Assembly (NCBI RefSeq): GCF_004664715.2
Contig: NC_051069.1
Location: 74,856,647 to 74,920,646, forward strand
Reading direction: 5' to 3'
Source of the DNA: Peromyscus leucopus
Lineage: Eukaryota; Chordata; Mammalia; Rodentia; Cricetidae
DNA length: 64,000 nt
The position numbers and the translations under genes are program-made. The first letter of the stretch is position 1; each line of letters begins with the position of its first letter. Positions 11,145 through 23,136 of the stretch are shown one piece after another. Under the pieces are notes generated by a model that was not told the DNA's origin, did no database searches, and worked only from the letters and a program-made list of their open reading frames with translations.

Positions 11145-11208
<64 letters not shown>
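11045..11208. repeat. Microsatellite (GA)n with a GGGA-rich centre
   Basis: (AG)n on both sides of a GGGA/GGGGA block (about 11101-11150). A pure purine strand for over 160 bp; the centre also fits a G-quadruplex pattern. Confidence 0.95.
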
Positions 11209-11209
<1 letters not shown>

Positions 11210-11395
11210 TAATGGTGGATCTTAATTGCCAATGGGATCTAGAAACATCTAGGAGATGCAATTACAGGCCTGCCTATGAAGGCATTCTAAGAGAGGTTTA
11301 ACTGAGGAAAATCCACTCCAACCATGACCCCAAACCAACCTTCACTTTAGGTTGCTTGTGTTGGGTATTTTGTTAATAAGAAAAGCTACTAATGC
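11209..11395 (+). mobile_element. MaLR-type LTR, internally deleted
   Basis: Head 'aatggtggatcttaattgcc' with 'gagaggtttaactgagg', then a jump to the 3' end 'ttgcttgtgttgggtatttt...gctactaatgca'. The middle of the LTR is missing. It is followed directly by the start of a MaLR internal region. Confidence 0.65.
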
Positions 11396-11560
11396 AGAAA
11401 ACTGATACTGAGTAGTGGGACTGTTGCTGTGATTAACCGGACCATGTGATCCGTGGGTCTCTGGAACTTGATCATAGGAAGAATGTGGAAGAGTTTGTTA
11501 CATTTGGCAAAAAACAAACAACCTACAGTTTCCTTCCCACATCCTGATAATTTGGTTTGG
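11396..11560 (+). mobile_element. MaLR internal-region start
   Basis: 'gagtagtgggactgttgctg', 'gtgggtctctggaacttgat' and 'gaatgtggaagagtttg' match the non-coding internal sequence that follows MaLR LTRs. A homologous stretch follows the LTR at 22122. From 11561 to 11885 nothing is recognised. Confidence 0.6.
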
Positions 11561-11885
11561 ATATAATGGTTTTTATTAGTTTGATTTTTTTTAATTGAGT
11601 AGCCTACTCTTGAGGGCTCAATACCCACTACCATGCAGAGAAAAGAAAACAAACTTTTGCAATAGCAACAGACAGTACAACAACATAGAAATACGTTCTA
11701 TGTTACAATAGAATATTGTAATACTATCAGTTAACGTCCTTTCAGACATCACCAACGGCCAGAGATGGAAAATGGCAAAACTACGGTGGAGTGCCCTGAT
11801 GTTAACAATTGCTCAGAGTAAACATGAAGGGAGTAGACGAGCCAGTGAAGGGGCAAAATAGAGCAAACAAAAAGTTAGAGTGAAG

Positions 11886-12251
11886 TGTAGCAGTACTTTC
11901 TTGCTGGGACCACCAGCTCGCAAATAATGGCATAGAGACTTATTATTAATTATGAAAGCTCGGCTTTAGCTTAGGTTTGTTCCTAATTAGTTCTTACAAC
12001 TTAAATTAACCCATATTTTTAATCTACAGTCTTCCACAAGGTTTGTTATCTCATATCAGTATTGCCTATCCTGCTTCTTCCACATCTGGCTGGCAAATCT
12101 ACCTTTCTTCTTCTCAGAGTCCTCTCTGTCCTCAGAAGTCCCATCTAACCTCTTCCTGCCTAGCTATTTGCCATTCAGCTCTTTATTAAACCAATCAGAA
12201 GGTGTCTTAGCAAAGACACATCTTCACAGTGTAAACAAATATTCCACAACA
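11886..12251 (-). mobile_element. Solitary ERV LTR (366 bp), minus
   Basis: On the minus strand it begins TGTTGTGG and ends TGCTACA. Internal motifs 'ggtttaataaagagctgaat', 'gagctttcataattaataat' and 'aagtctctatgccattattt' place it in the same family as the LTR halves at 9861-10848. Flanks do not show an exact duplication, so the insertion is old or one edge is altered. Confidence 0.75.
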
Positions 12252-12451
12252 CTAAAGAAAGGGTAGAGAAAAGGAATACAGAACATTGTAATATAGAGAG
12301 GAAGATAAATGAGCAAGAGTATATAAATTAAAAACAAAGAAAAAAAGGAAAGAAAATTCCTCATTAACAAGAAAGTTTCCAAACAAAACTGGACAAATGT
12401 AAGAACAAAACCACGAAAATGAAAGTGCTTAAAAACAAACAAACAAAAAAG

Positions 12452-12605
12452 TTAGAAGCTGGGTGGTGGTAGTTCATACTTTTCATCCCCGTACTTGGGA
12501 GTCAGAGGTCAGCCTGGTCTATAGAGTGAGTTCCAGGACAGCCAGGGCTACATAGAGAAACCCTCTCTCATAAAAACCAAAAACCAAAACCAAATCAAAC
12601 CAAAA
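12452..12605 (+). repeat. B1 SINE
   Basis: Head 'gctgggtggtggtagttcat', body 'gtcagcctggtctatagagt', 'gagttccaggacagccaggg' and 'ctacatagagaaaccctctc', then a CAAAA-rich tail. From 12606 to 13319 nothing is recognised. Confidence 0.9.
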
Positions 12606-13319
12606 CAAGAAGGTAGAGTCAACACACTACCAAAACCTAGTAGAAAACAAAGGGATGGGACAAAGACACAAAACAAATTTAGATAAGTGTATAAAGGGGA
12701 ATAAAAAATTAAGCATGCTTTTAAAATATGACAAAGAAAACAGTACTATAAGTGTAGTGAAAAGTAAAATTGAATGCACGTGGCCAAAACTAAACAAAAA
12801 CAAAGATGACACACAGGAGTACGTAATGGATGCTCAAAAGTTAGAAATGCCCAATTACATGCATGGGGCGGGTATTGGATTCAACTTGTAGAGTCTTCCT
12901 TTTCCTATCACTTATACCGATATTGAACTTGTGTCTGATAACTGTTCGGTATCCACCAGAACTGCTCTGACGTCAATAGACTCCTTTCTTTGAGTAGGTT
13001 CTCCCACCCTCTAGAGCCTGGTCAATTTTATCTGTGTGGTGGCTAATGTTGTGTTGGGAGTGTCTCCTAAAGTTTGAAAGTTGGGGAAGCATCCACAACA
13101 CTGAGATCAGTTTGAGTAGAGAACTTATCTTCATATTTTCCAAGAAATTAATTCATATCTGAATTTACAGAAAATCTTGCCAGTTGTTCATGGGATAACC
13201 TTCCTTTTATGACACTGAATTTCAATCAGTAGCATTTTTTTCATCTAAATGTATTAGTGTTAATTAGCTATCATCAGTTACCAATATTGTCAAATGTTGT
13301 TAGTAGAGTGTTGTAAAAA

Positions 13320-13505
13320 GTATTCAGGAATTCTTAAGAGATGCAGGCAGAGTGATTGGGAGTTTAAGGTTGGCCTGAAGTACATAGAGACTCCAAGGCC
13401 ATCCTGAACTACATGTCCAGACCTTTCTTTAAAAGGGGGTGGGGGACTTGGTGTGTAGCTCAGTGTTGGAACTCTTGTGCAAGGTCTTAGATTTTTGTCC
13501 CCCAA
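13320..13505 (+). repeat. B4-type composite SINE (B1-like plus ID-like)
   Basis: A diverged B1-like half (to about 13435: 'aaggttggcctgaagtacat') is followed by an ID/tRNA-like half ('tgtgtagctcagtgttgga'). From 13506 to 13867 nothing is recognised. Confidence 0.6.
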
Positions 13506-13867
13506 AGATAAGAGAAAACAAGTGGAACCAGTCTACAGCACCAGTTCTATGTGGCACAAATACGAAGTAGTACGGTTGGGAGGGATTTAACAAGAGAAGC
13601 AGAATGTTTTCTGCTTTCTCATTCTCCTGTGTTAAATGCCACAAGGCAAGCCCCTTATTAAAACTTTTGCTAGGATGAGGCTCTCTGAAGTAGCACAACA
13701 GCTCCCTGACCTACAAATTGTCCTTGCTAGAAAGTTAAAAGTGAGCTCTTCCTGCTGGCTATATTTCATGGTGCTTATGTAGGCCACTTTCTGAGAAAAA
13801 GCCTCAATGGTCTTATTCACCATAGGATCCTGTATGCTACAATATCAAACTATCAGGCAAGATGCAC

Positions 13868-14112
13868 TGGACAAAGAGAGAGAGGAACTGGGAGAAGGAA
13901 TTGAGGTGCATGGATTTTGCCAGCAGACTTGAAGCAAGTGGGATATGCCATACTGAGGAAAGGTAAAGGGCCATGTGGCAGAACATAGATTTGGATTAAG
14001 TTACACGAGCTAGTTGGAAACAAGCCCAAGCTCAGGCCACACTTTCATAATTAATAATAAGTCTCCATGTCATTATTTGTGAGCTGGTGGCCCAAAGGAA
14101 AATTCAATTACA
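13868..14112 (+). mobile_element. Partial ERV LTR, 3' part
   Basis: 'gagctagttggaaacaagcc', 'tttcataattaataataagt' and 'ctccatgtcattatttgtga' match the 3' half of the LTR family at 11886-12251. The 5' half is missing. It abuts an L1 fragment at 14113. Confidence 0.65.
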
Positions 14113-14208
14113 AACACCCACCTCAACCCCCAAGACTTAGGAAATGTTGCACAACAGGAAATAGAAAGAATGTAAGAGCCGGAGGATGAGGAGGTGTGCC
14201 GAGAAAGG
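14113..14208 (-). repeat. Rodent L1 (Lx-type) 3' UTR fragment, minus
   Basis: 'agaaagaatgtaagagccgg' and 'aggatgaggagg' are the complement of a motif I recall from the 3' UTR of older rodent L1. It is short. From 14209 to 14667 nothing is recognised. Confidence 0.5.
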
Positions 14209-14667
14209 GTGGCCTCTGAATCTTTAAACTGTGTATGAATAGCTCTCTTTGCTCCTTATTGATCTGTGATGCTGAATGGCTTCTAACATACTTATCTGTG
14301 AATCTTCTTTCTTGAAATGTCTCGTCAATTTACTTGTCCATCATTTAAATTAGGCGACTAGGGTGGTTATGACTGATTTTTGAAGTTATTTACATACATT
14401 TTCTAGCTACCAGGACAGAAATGAATTAAGACTTCTGTATCTAGACAAAGTCTGAAGACTCTTAACTTCAGCCAAAAGTGGAGAACTCTCCTGGATCTTC
14501 TGGAGCACTGGATAGTTCTCACTATAGAAGAAACACCGAAATGATTATGTCTTCTTCTTCCTTGTTCTATTAGATTCCATAAAACACCATCCATAGCCTG
14601 CATTTTGAAAAATAATTCACTTTTTAAATTTATCTGATACACATAAACAATTGAAAATCTCAAAGTG

Positions 14668-14788
14668 ACATGGGGATGGTGGTGTTCCTAGTCCCAGCTA
14701 CCCAGAAGGCTGAGGCAGAAGTACCATTTGGGTCTAGGAGTTCAAGGTTATCTTGAGTAACATAGCTAGCTGTCTCTTTAAAAAAGAC
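14668..14788 (+). repeat. Old B1/7SL-derived SINE
   Basis: 'cagctacccagaaggctgag' and 'ggagttcaaggttatcttga' resemble a 7SL-derived monomer. It is diverged, with a short A-rich tail. Confidence 0.6.
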
Positions 14789-14869
14789 AGTAATAAAAGT
14801 GATAGGAGAGCATACAGTAAAAGCCTCTTTCCATTCCTTTCTCTCAGCTGGAGGCAGCCAACTTGTATT

Positions 14870-14872
<3 letters not shown>

Positions 14873-14913
<41 letters not shown>
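14873..14913. repeat. Microsatellite (GT)n
   Basis: Perfect GT repeat, about 40 bp. The 14914-15689 stretch that follows is non-coding; I recognise nothing in it. Confidence 0.95.
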
Positions 14914-14914
<1 letters not shown>

Positions 14915-15689
14915 TTTTATACATGTGTACAGACCACTTTTCACTAATAATTGAACATTGCACATATTCATCAATGATTCTCAAAGATTATTCCTTATTA
15001 GTCCACTAACTCTTTGGGGTAGGTGGCATCTATTGGAGAGTGGGTTAACAGTCTTTGCTATGCACTAGGCCACCTCAGAACTCAGTGGTGGAGGACAATG
15101 GCTATTCCACAGCAGAGCCATGTGTCTGTGGTTTGGCTGAGGACTGGATGATGTCACTTGGGCTAGACCAGCAAACTCTTAAGTGGGACTCTGATGATGC
15201 TTCAGCAACATGACAGCCGGGCTCTCCTTTAGACTGAATTGAACTGGACCAACTTACTTGAAGACAGATTTTTTTGCTTCCTCCCAAGACCAATGGAAGA
15301 GCTGAAAGTGTTATTCTCCTGGCAACAGATAACTGCAAGAGTGAGCCAGCCTAATCCAAGCACGTCCTCCAAAGAAGCTGTCTGATTCACATCTAGCCAC
15401 GTGCTATATCTATCCATCAAAGCAAATCACACACTGATGCCAAGGCGCAGGGTACCACACTCTAGTACAGGTGGCAGGGCTCTGCCCATTGACACGGAAA
15501 AGGCCTGCCACTAAGGAAGACCTGAAGGGGTGGGGTTACCAATGCCATCCCCCACAAACAGATGTCCCGTGCTTTGCTCAGGCCCTCCCCCCACTCTCGG
15601 GCTATATTCAGCCCTCTTACTATCGCAAGTGTTGCAACAGTGACTGAGTACATATGTCATCTCCCACGCATGTCACATACCCAAAGCAT

Positions 15690-15990
15690 AAATCCTCAGG
15701 AGCGAAACTCTTGATTAAAGGATATGATCTGAGCTTTTCTAATTTTGATAGTGACTGCCAAAACACTGTTCGGAGATGATTGATTGTGACAATTTATGTC
15801 CCTGCTACCAATGCTGGAACTCTTATCTTTTTTTAAAAAAAAGTTTTTGCTACTTTCCCTGTGAATATATTATCTTTGCATGACTCCGATTTCTACAATT
15901 CTTGCTATAAGTAAGACTGACAAACTTTTTAATATGTTGAAAGGCCATTTATGTTTTTGTCTTGAACCTGTCTGTTCATCTTTTGCTGTT
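15690..15990 (+). repeat. Ancient L1 3' UTR fragment
   Basis: 'gtgactgccaaaacactgtt', 'gtgacaatttatgtccctgc' and 'taatatgttgaaaggccatt' resemble the 3' UTR of L1M-type elements. Heavily diverged. Confidence 0.55.
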
Positions 15991-16179
15991 TTGTCCCAGT
16001 GTTTTCTTTTTTAAAAAAAAAAAGAAAGGAAGAAAACCTCAGAAACAAAACAAAAATTTATCGGCAGTGGAATTAAATGAAATGGCTTAGCACCCTTATT
16101 AATAATAAAACCTGTGTGAGCTCTCAAAACCTCCTATATTTATATTGAAAATGTTTTGTATTTGTTCTTAGAATCATTC

Positions 16180-16480
16180 AGGTATACAGTGTACCTTGAT
16201 CATAGCCACTTCCCACTTCCTCCAACTTGCTGCCCATATGTGCCTAGGTGAGGGGTTACCCACTGGACCATGGACGACCTACCAGTGGCCACTCCCACTA
16301 AGAAAAGTGACTCTCCCTCAGCAGCAATCTACTGCCAGTAGCTCCTCAGCTAGAGGTAGGACATCAGGCGTCCCTTCCCTATCCATATTGGAGTTTTTAA
16401 TTATCTTGATCTTATGTGGGTCACCACAGATGCTGTGGGTTCATGTATGTAACACCAATGTCATACACCCAGTTTGAAAA
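16180..16480 (+). repeat. Rodent L1 (Lx-type) 3' UTR fragment
   Basis: 'gtgactctccctcagcagca', 'gtagctcctcagctagaggt', 'tcttgatcttatgtgggtca' and 'ccacagatgctgtgggttca' match the older rodent L1 3' UTR. A related copy is at 52325-52600. Confidence 0.65.
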
Positions 16481-16870
16481 TACTAACCCTATCCAAGGCA
16501 GAGAGGATATGAGCAGTGATCCTCTTCACCATTTGTGGTCATGTAAAGTGGGTAAAAACACATTAGAAGCTAGTTTGGTAGTTTCTGAACAAGCTACAAG
16601 TGAATCTACTGAAGACTCCTTTCAATCTCCTGGTATTGTCCATGATAAAAATGTACACTCCTACAGAGATTGACAAATAAATGTTTACCCCTGCCTTATG
16701 TATGATAGCTCCCGGCTAGAAGCATCCATCTACACGCCAAAGACAAGGTCCTACATTCACACCATGGGATACTATTCAGGAAGAAAAAAGAAAAAAATTA
16801 AAGCACTGATACTTATAACAACATGCATAAATCTCAGATAAATACACTGAAAAAAAAACAATAAAAGAGC
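16481..16870 (+). repeat. Ancient L1 3' UTR fragment
   Basis: 'ctagtttggtagtttctgaa', 'catgggatactattcaggaa' and 'cactgatacttataacaaca' follow the order of an L1M 3' UTR. From 16871 to 17975 I recognise nothing. Confidence 0.6.
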
Positions 16871-17975
16871 ATGTATAGCTTTGGTGTGCTTTTTGTGTGT
16901 TAGGATTAAATCAGGGTTTCCAATATGCCAGGCACATATTTCTCCTGAGACACAGCCCAGTACTCTTCTAAAGAAGTTTAGAATTCGTTACCACAAAGCT
17001 TGGGCATCATGGGTGGGCTTTAAGGTGACCGCACATCCCGTGCAGATGGTTGCAGACATGATGAGAAGCATTTCCATGTCTGGAGAATTCTGTGGACATG
17101 CATTGCTGACACTCGGGCAGACTGCATTGACAGGGTCGTGATCTACAGGTGGAGCCCTGTGCAGTAATGAACATGGACTGTCTCTGGGCCCATTGATTTC
17201 AAACCATTTCGATGGTTGCTTCTTAGTAAATATCACTCCATCAGTATCTCTAGGCTAAAGCCCTTCTGGTGTCGTGGGTCCCTCTAGCTCTGCACCCGAC
17301 TTTCCTCTGCCGTAACCCACACACTGTTCAGCCACATGGCTTGACACTGGCTCGGCCCCACTCTCCCCAGTTAATAGGCCCGAGCTTTTTCTTTCACTAC
17401 TAAGGTGATATGATAAACTTGGACTCCAAGACACATGGCACGCTTTGGTCCTTCGGCTGTTACATGGGAGACCTAAACTAAATCCGATGGAATAGTCAAC
17501 GTATCAGATGTGAACACTGCACACAGCACTAGGATGGTCATATTCACCAATGCCCTTGAGCTTGTGGAGTCAGACATGCAGAATACATTAGAGAAGCAAG
17601 GTTCATGGGCTCAAACTTTGGCCTAACACTATCTGCTAGACACTCTGGTGGACATGTACTAGATGCCTGCTAGAGTACCAAGATGAGAAAATTTTTGAGG
17701 AAAATTGCTGACTTTCAAGGCAGTTCTTTTTGGAAGGCAAAGTGGGGTACTACCAAAAAAGAACGCACATTAATAACTATTTGTCAACTGTATTATATTT
17801 AGTTGAAAGGAATTGAATTTGGGTGGTCATTACAATCGCAAATGCTCCTTCCTAATTCTGGGCTGAATTCTTGTCTGCCTTTAACCCCATCTTGATCAGG
17901 AACTAAAGAAACGGGTGCTCCTCAGCACTATCTTCAAAGTAGAATCCATTTGCACGGAACATTGGATATGAATAT

Positions 17976-18160
17976 GAGGGTCATCAAGATGGTTCAGCAA
18001 GTAAACGGGACTGATGCCAAGCCTGACAACTGGGGTCTAATCCCCGGAGTCCTCACGGGAGAAGAGTAACTAACTCCTGTCAGTCATCCTCTGACCTGCA
18101 CTCTCATGGCCTGGTATGCATTCACCCAGGAAATAAAAATGCTACAGCTATAAGTGGGCG
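17976..18160 (+). repeat. tRNA-derived SINE (RSINE1/B4 type)
   Basis: 'caagatggttcagcaagtaa', 'gatgccaagcctgacaactg' and 'cctgtcagtcatcctctgac', ending in an AATAAAAATG tail. Nearly full length. Confidence 0.75.
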
Positions 18161-18554
18161 TGAGGCAACATTACTGGTTTAAGCTTTTTCCATGACTCAC
18201 TTTTAAAAGACAATACCTTCAGCCAGGTAAGACAGGCCCTTCTTTAAACTGGTAACTTCACTATTTCATCTCTTCAGTTCCTCACAGTCAAACTTGGCTC
18301 TTCCATCTAGAATTGTTAGACTTCGTACTGTGCATCATTTAAAATATAGACATCTCCTCTAGTATCCTATTTTAAAACTAAACTTGTCTGTATTCTCACA
18401 ACCACAGTGAATAAATTACCAAGAGTTGAGTTCTAGCTCTTAGACATCTGCACACATTGTTTTAAAACTTTCTGAAACCAGTGTTTCCTTTTTACAACAA
18501 ATATCTTATAAAGCCGCATGTAATATATAAAAATGTGCCTTCTCACCAAATTGT

Positions 18555-18565
18555 TAGTGTGTTGT

Positions 18566-18617
<52 letters not shown>
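18555..18617. repeat. Microsatellite (TG)n
   Basis: TG repeat with one TTTG interruption. Flanks 18161-18554 and 18618-19564 show no gene or element I recognise. Confidence 0.95.
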
Positions 18618-18620
<3 letters not shown>

Positions 18621-19564
18621 TTCCAGTCAAATACTAAAGGATAGATAAAGGGTGAGGAAGTTTTAAATAAAAATGTAATACAACATAGAAATGTTTGGGC
18701 ATAAGCTTATCAGAGGCTTAAGGAAATAGTAATAAGCCTCCATTCACTTATAAATAAAATACAATTTAAGGGATATTGACTTGCTACATGGGTGAATGTA
18801 GAAACCAGCTTCTTACCATAGTCCCACACTTCACAGTAAGGACCACTACTTACTGCTCACAGGAACTCCAGATGCAGATGGTTGCAGGGGAGCAGCTGGC
18901 ACCACAAACCGAGCAAGTGGCATGGCTGTCAGAGGTAGTTATGGTAAAGTTCCAGACAAAATAGCATCGCTTCTTCTCTTGGTGAGCAACAAAGATTTAT
19001 CCCTTGAAGATTTGGTGTGCTACAAAATGATGCTGTATTTGTCGTCTGAGTGTGAAGTGGATCTGATTCTAGGCTAAAGCTTCAGAGGTTAATCTACAAG
19101 AATGCATATTTGAAACTCATTCAAGACAGAACAATTCTTCATTGTAGGGAGTTGCTATCTAATTACAGGATTTCTAATATCCTTGGCCTCTGCCCATTAA
19201 ATTCCAGGAGCTCTCAATTACTGTTGACAGCCAGAAAATGCCCCCGAAATGTCCGAAATGCCCAGTGGTGGTAGTGCCACTCTGTTGAAAGCCAAGCCCC
19301 TGCATCATCTACTCCCCCCACCCCTGCCTCATCCCAATCTTTCACCTCAGCTTTAGTTTTTGTTTTTACTTTTATTTTTTACCCTTTCTCAGTTGAGTCT
19401 CCAAATTTCTTTCTCTATTCTTAATCTTCTCTGTGAAAACTCATTGTTCTCACCATCCTGCTATTCCCTACTGATCTTCTGTGGCTCCCAGCACTGGAGG
19501 ATAAGTCAACCAACCATTTGGAGGTCAGCCATATTGAATTTCATGCTGGAAAGGAGCATGGTTT

Positions 19565-19692
19565 GAGTCAGGGTCTGATGTAGCTTAGACTGGCCTCAAA
19601 CTTGCAATGTAGTTCAGGATGACCTTGAAATAGACATCCCTGCTACTACTTCCCAACAGTTGGAATTACAGGCATGTTTCCACATCTGGCTT
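19565..19692 (-). repeat. Old B1-related SINE
   Basis: 'gagtcagggtctgatgtagc', 'tggaattacaggcatgtttc' are a diverged complement of B1. From 19693 to 20394 nothing is recognised. Confidence 0.65.
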
Positions 19693-20394
19693 GATCCATC
19701 CTATTTCAAATTGCATTTGTACATCTCTCTTTTATGTCTGCTGCACCCTTCCTCACATAGCATCCAGAACTGAACATTCCAATTCTTTTGAGCAAACTCT
19801 TACTAATATTTCAAAGTGCAAGCCAGGCATCATGACCTAGTGAAACCTGCCATCATATCCACTCTGACCAGAGCTTTGCACCATTATGTTCTGTTATAGG
19901 ACTGAGTTAAGCGAGGGTCAGCATTTTTATCCTAAGGATCACACAAGTGGCAGGCAAAAGGTGAGGTCTTGAAGAATTTGTTGAATTAATGTTGAGTGAT
20001 TACGTTCGCTTTCTAAAAATCTGTGTGTATGACATAATTGTTTTTATTTGCTTCCCAGTACTTTCTCATCCATGAAGAAACACCAATTATCAAGTTATTC
20101 ATTCACTCCAGCCTGCCACAGTCTTTAGCCTGTTCTTTAATATGTATTCAATTCTCAGTGAACATGGAGACATCATTATTATATTTTTATTTTATTTTAA
20201 TAGCCCAATTCTACTTTTAATGATTAGTTAGATAAATCTGTGACCTATTCTCTTCTTTGACCCACTCTCTAGCTTATATTTTACTTAAGTTGGGTTGTTT
20301 CCAAAAACTGAGGCCATATTTCATTCTTCCTAAAACAATTCAGAATCAGCTCACAAGAATATTCTTTTTAATTGTGAATAATTTATATTTTTCA

Positions 20395-20597
20395 AATTTA
20401 AGATTCATGTAAATATGTTTTGCCTGCATGTATGTCTGTGTACTACAAGCCAGTAGTGTCCTTGGAGGCCAGAAGAGGTTGTTTGATCCCCTGAGACTAA
20501 AGTTACAGCTGCTCCGTGGGTTCTGGGGATTGAACCTGAGTCCTTTGGAAGAGCAGCCAGTGCTCTTCATCACTGAGAGATCTCTCCATCGCCCATG
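20395..20597 (-). repeat. B3-type SINE
   Basis: 'gaggccagaagaggttgttt', 'ttctggggattgaacctgag' and 'cttcatcactgagagatctc' are the complement of B3/B2, with the head at the right end. Confidence 0.8.
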
Positions 20598-20885
20598 AAT
20601 AATTTCTGAAAAGTATTCTTCCACCCTCTCTCTCTCTCTCTTGTTCTTCTTTCTTCACTTTGTGTATGCAGGTTGTGGTTACTGTTTCAAGTGTTAGTTA
20701 ATTGTTATATAACAGATTTGCTTGGTATTTGATACTTGACTTTGTTGGATATTTTTCAGACTCGAAAGTGTTCTCTTCATCAACTCCTTTGCTAGTTTTA
20801 GGCAAAATTAACTAGTTTTAAAGAATCTTGGTGATTGTCTCTGTTGGACCTCCTGGCTTCTTTCTACTAATTGTCAGTATCACTT

Positions 20886-20887
<2 letters not shown>

Positions 20888-20981
<94 letters not shown>
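20888..20981. repeat. Compound microsatellite (CT)n(CA)n
   Basis: About 48 bp of CT run straight into about 44 bp of CA. No SINE is evident alongside. The 20982-21433 stretch shows nothing recognisable. Confidence 0.95.
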
Positions 20982-20983
<2 letters not shown>

Positions 20984-21433
20984 ATAAATGCCCTTCAGTC
21001 CCAAGATTTAGTAGCAATAATTCAATAATATCTCTTTTAGTGACTTTCCTTTGGGTCATTAGAAGAAAAATGATTTCTGTAGAAATAATCTTCTATATAA
21101 ATGTTAGTGTAGGGCTATTTTACTGGAGGCTACAAAATGACCTTCAGAAGTATATTAAATTGACTTTGCAGGGGCATTCAGATCTTTCCTTCATTTCTCT
21201 TTGGAAGATGTGCTCTGAAATCCTCTGTCCTGCCTCAGAGCATGTAAATAGCATTATGCACAAAAATTTTTTTTCAAGCTGTCAAGAGTAAAGTAAGTAT
21301 GATAATTTAGTATAATTAAATGCCTAAGACAATCAAAATAGAACGGATCCTGGTAAGTTGTTCTCACTTGCAGGAAACTTCTTTTAAAGTAGTTATCCAT
21401 GTTGCAATAATGCTGTTGAAAATCTATAGTATA

Positions 21434-21572
21434 AGCCAGTCATGGCGGCACATGTTTTCAGATCAAGAACTTGGGAGGCAGAGGCAGGAGGATAAGGCCA
21501 GTGTGGTTTACATGGGGTTTCTGGCAGTCAGGGTTTCACAGTAAGATTTTTGTCTCTAAACACCAAAACCAA
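21434..21572 (+). repeat. B1 SINE, diverged
   Basis: Head 'gccagtcatggcggcacatg', core 'cttgggaggcagaggcagga', and a CAAAACC tail. Moderate divergence. Confidence 0.8.
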
Positions 21573-21629
21573 AGTTATAGCATAAGAGTCCACAATATGC
21601 AATATTTTACAATCTTAAGGAAGAAGGCA

Positions 21630-21880
21630 AGATGGGCAGATGGACCAGCTGGTAAAGTTGTTACCTTTCTAGCAGCACATATAAATTTGCATGTGAGAAT
21701 GGAGGGTTTGGAATCCCAGCACTGGGGGTGCAGAACAGTAGATTGCTGGAGTTTATTGGCCTGACAGACCAGCCTACTTGGTCATCTCCATGCCAGGGAG
21801 AGACTTTATGATGAATGACACTTAAAGATGTCCTTTAACCTCCACATGTACACTCACACCCCTATGAATATCCATCTACA
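21630..21880 (+). repeat. Probable old B4-type SINE
   Basis: 'ccagctggtaaagttgttac' resembles a tRNA-derived head, 'gaatcccagcactgggggtg' the central part and 'cctttaacctccacatgtac' the 3' part. The match is weak and the element old. Confidence 0.4.
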
Positions 21881-22084
21881 CATATACGTACCCCCTCACA
21901 AAAATATCCACATATGTGCACACACACAAAAGTATGTATATATGTGTATGTATGTATATGTATATATATATTTATATTTGGACATAAATATATCTTTAAA
22001 TGAAGAAAGATTGTAAATAACGCATGCAATATATACACATGATCCTGTTCATAGAAGAAATAGAATTAAAGTATGTGCAAAGTG

Positions 22085-22121
22085 GGGGGCTGGAGAGATA
22101 GCTCAGTAAAGTAGCTGCAGT
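22085..22121 (+). repeat. 5' stub of a tRNA-derived SINE
   Basis: 'ggggctggagagatagctca' is a clear B2/B3 Pol III head, cut off after about 35 bp where the MaLR element starts. Confidence 0.6.
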
Positions 22122-22481
22122 GTGTGGTGGCTAATATTACCAACTCAACAGGATCGAGAATTGCCTAGGAGACAAGCTTTTGAGCATACCCGTGAAGGAT
22201 TATCTGGATTTGGTTAAGTGGAGTGGGCAGACCCACCTTAACTGTGGATGGCACCATTCCATGTGCTGGGGTCCTGGAGGAATACCAGGGAGAAAGTGAG
22301 CTGCATTGAGCACTTAGGGCTCTCTGCTTCCTGATTGTGAACACAATTTGATCATCTGACCTAAGTTCCTGCTGCCAAGACTCCCCAGACACACATGGCT
22401 GCACCCTTGGACAGTCAGCTAAAGCAAATAAATGCTCTCCTCTTTAAACCGGGTCTGTTAGAGCATCTTATCACATTAACA
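22122..22481 (+). mobile_element. MaLR element, 5' LTR
   Basis: 'tgtggtggctaatattacca', 'ccaccttaactgtggatggc', 'gctaaagcaaataaatgctc' (AATAAA) and an end in 'atcttatcacattaacagg'. Sequence related to its start recurs at about 23137, marking the second LTR of the same element. Confidence 0.7.
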
Positions 22482-23136
22482 GGAGAAGCAGTTGAGATGG
22501 GAAACTGAAGCAGTGTGAGGTCACTGCAGCAATAAACTGGCCTCCGTGGTCCTTAGGCCTTTGGAACTGGTTTGCAAGAAGAACGTGCAAGAGTTTGAAA
22601 CTTTGGACAAGACGAGCCCTCAAATACTAAAAGCATTGCTTAATGGTGTGTTCTGGTAGGAACTTGGAAGACAAGCATGCTTAGAGAAAACAGACAGCAG
22701 AGGCTCAGTTCACAAGGTTCCAAAGGGAACAAAGGCTATCAAGAACTGGGCTACGGGCCAGCTCTTGTTACGTTCTGGCAAAGAGTCTGCTGAAATTCTG
22801 CGTGTGTCCTGAGAACTTGTGTGATGGTGAATTAAAAAGTCACGAACTAAATTTCTTTGACAGAATTTCCAGACAGCATATTCATTGGCTGCGGTGTGGC
22901 TATTGTTCAGTTTTTTGATTCAGATCTACAGTGAGATACAGTGAGCCACAAGATTGAACCTCAAAATCAAAGGATTTTCAACAGTGCTGGGATTTTTAAA
23001 GACTATACAGATTTTGGAAGTTGGACCAAATCCATTTTGCATTATGGGATATCCATAAGCCTGCGGAGGTGCGCTGAAGAAGCTTCTAGCTTAAAAGTAA
23101 TGTGTTTGGGTGTCAAGTTGACAAAAGGTAGAGATG
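22482..23136 (+). mobile_element. MaLR element, non-coding internal region
   Basis: 'ggcctttggaactggtttgc' and 'gtgcaagagtttgaaacttt' match the internal region seen also at 11396-11560. There is no retroviral protein domain; a frame at 22941-23231 carries no recognisable motif and runs across the LTR border. Confidence 0.65.
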
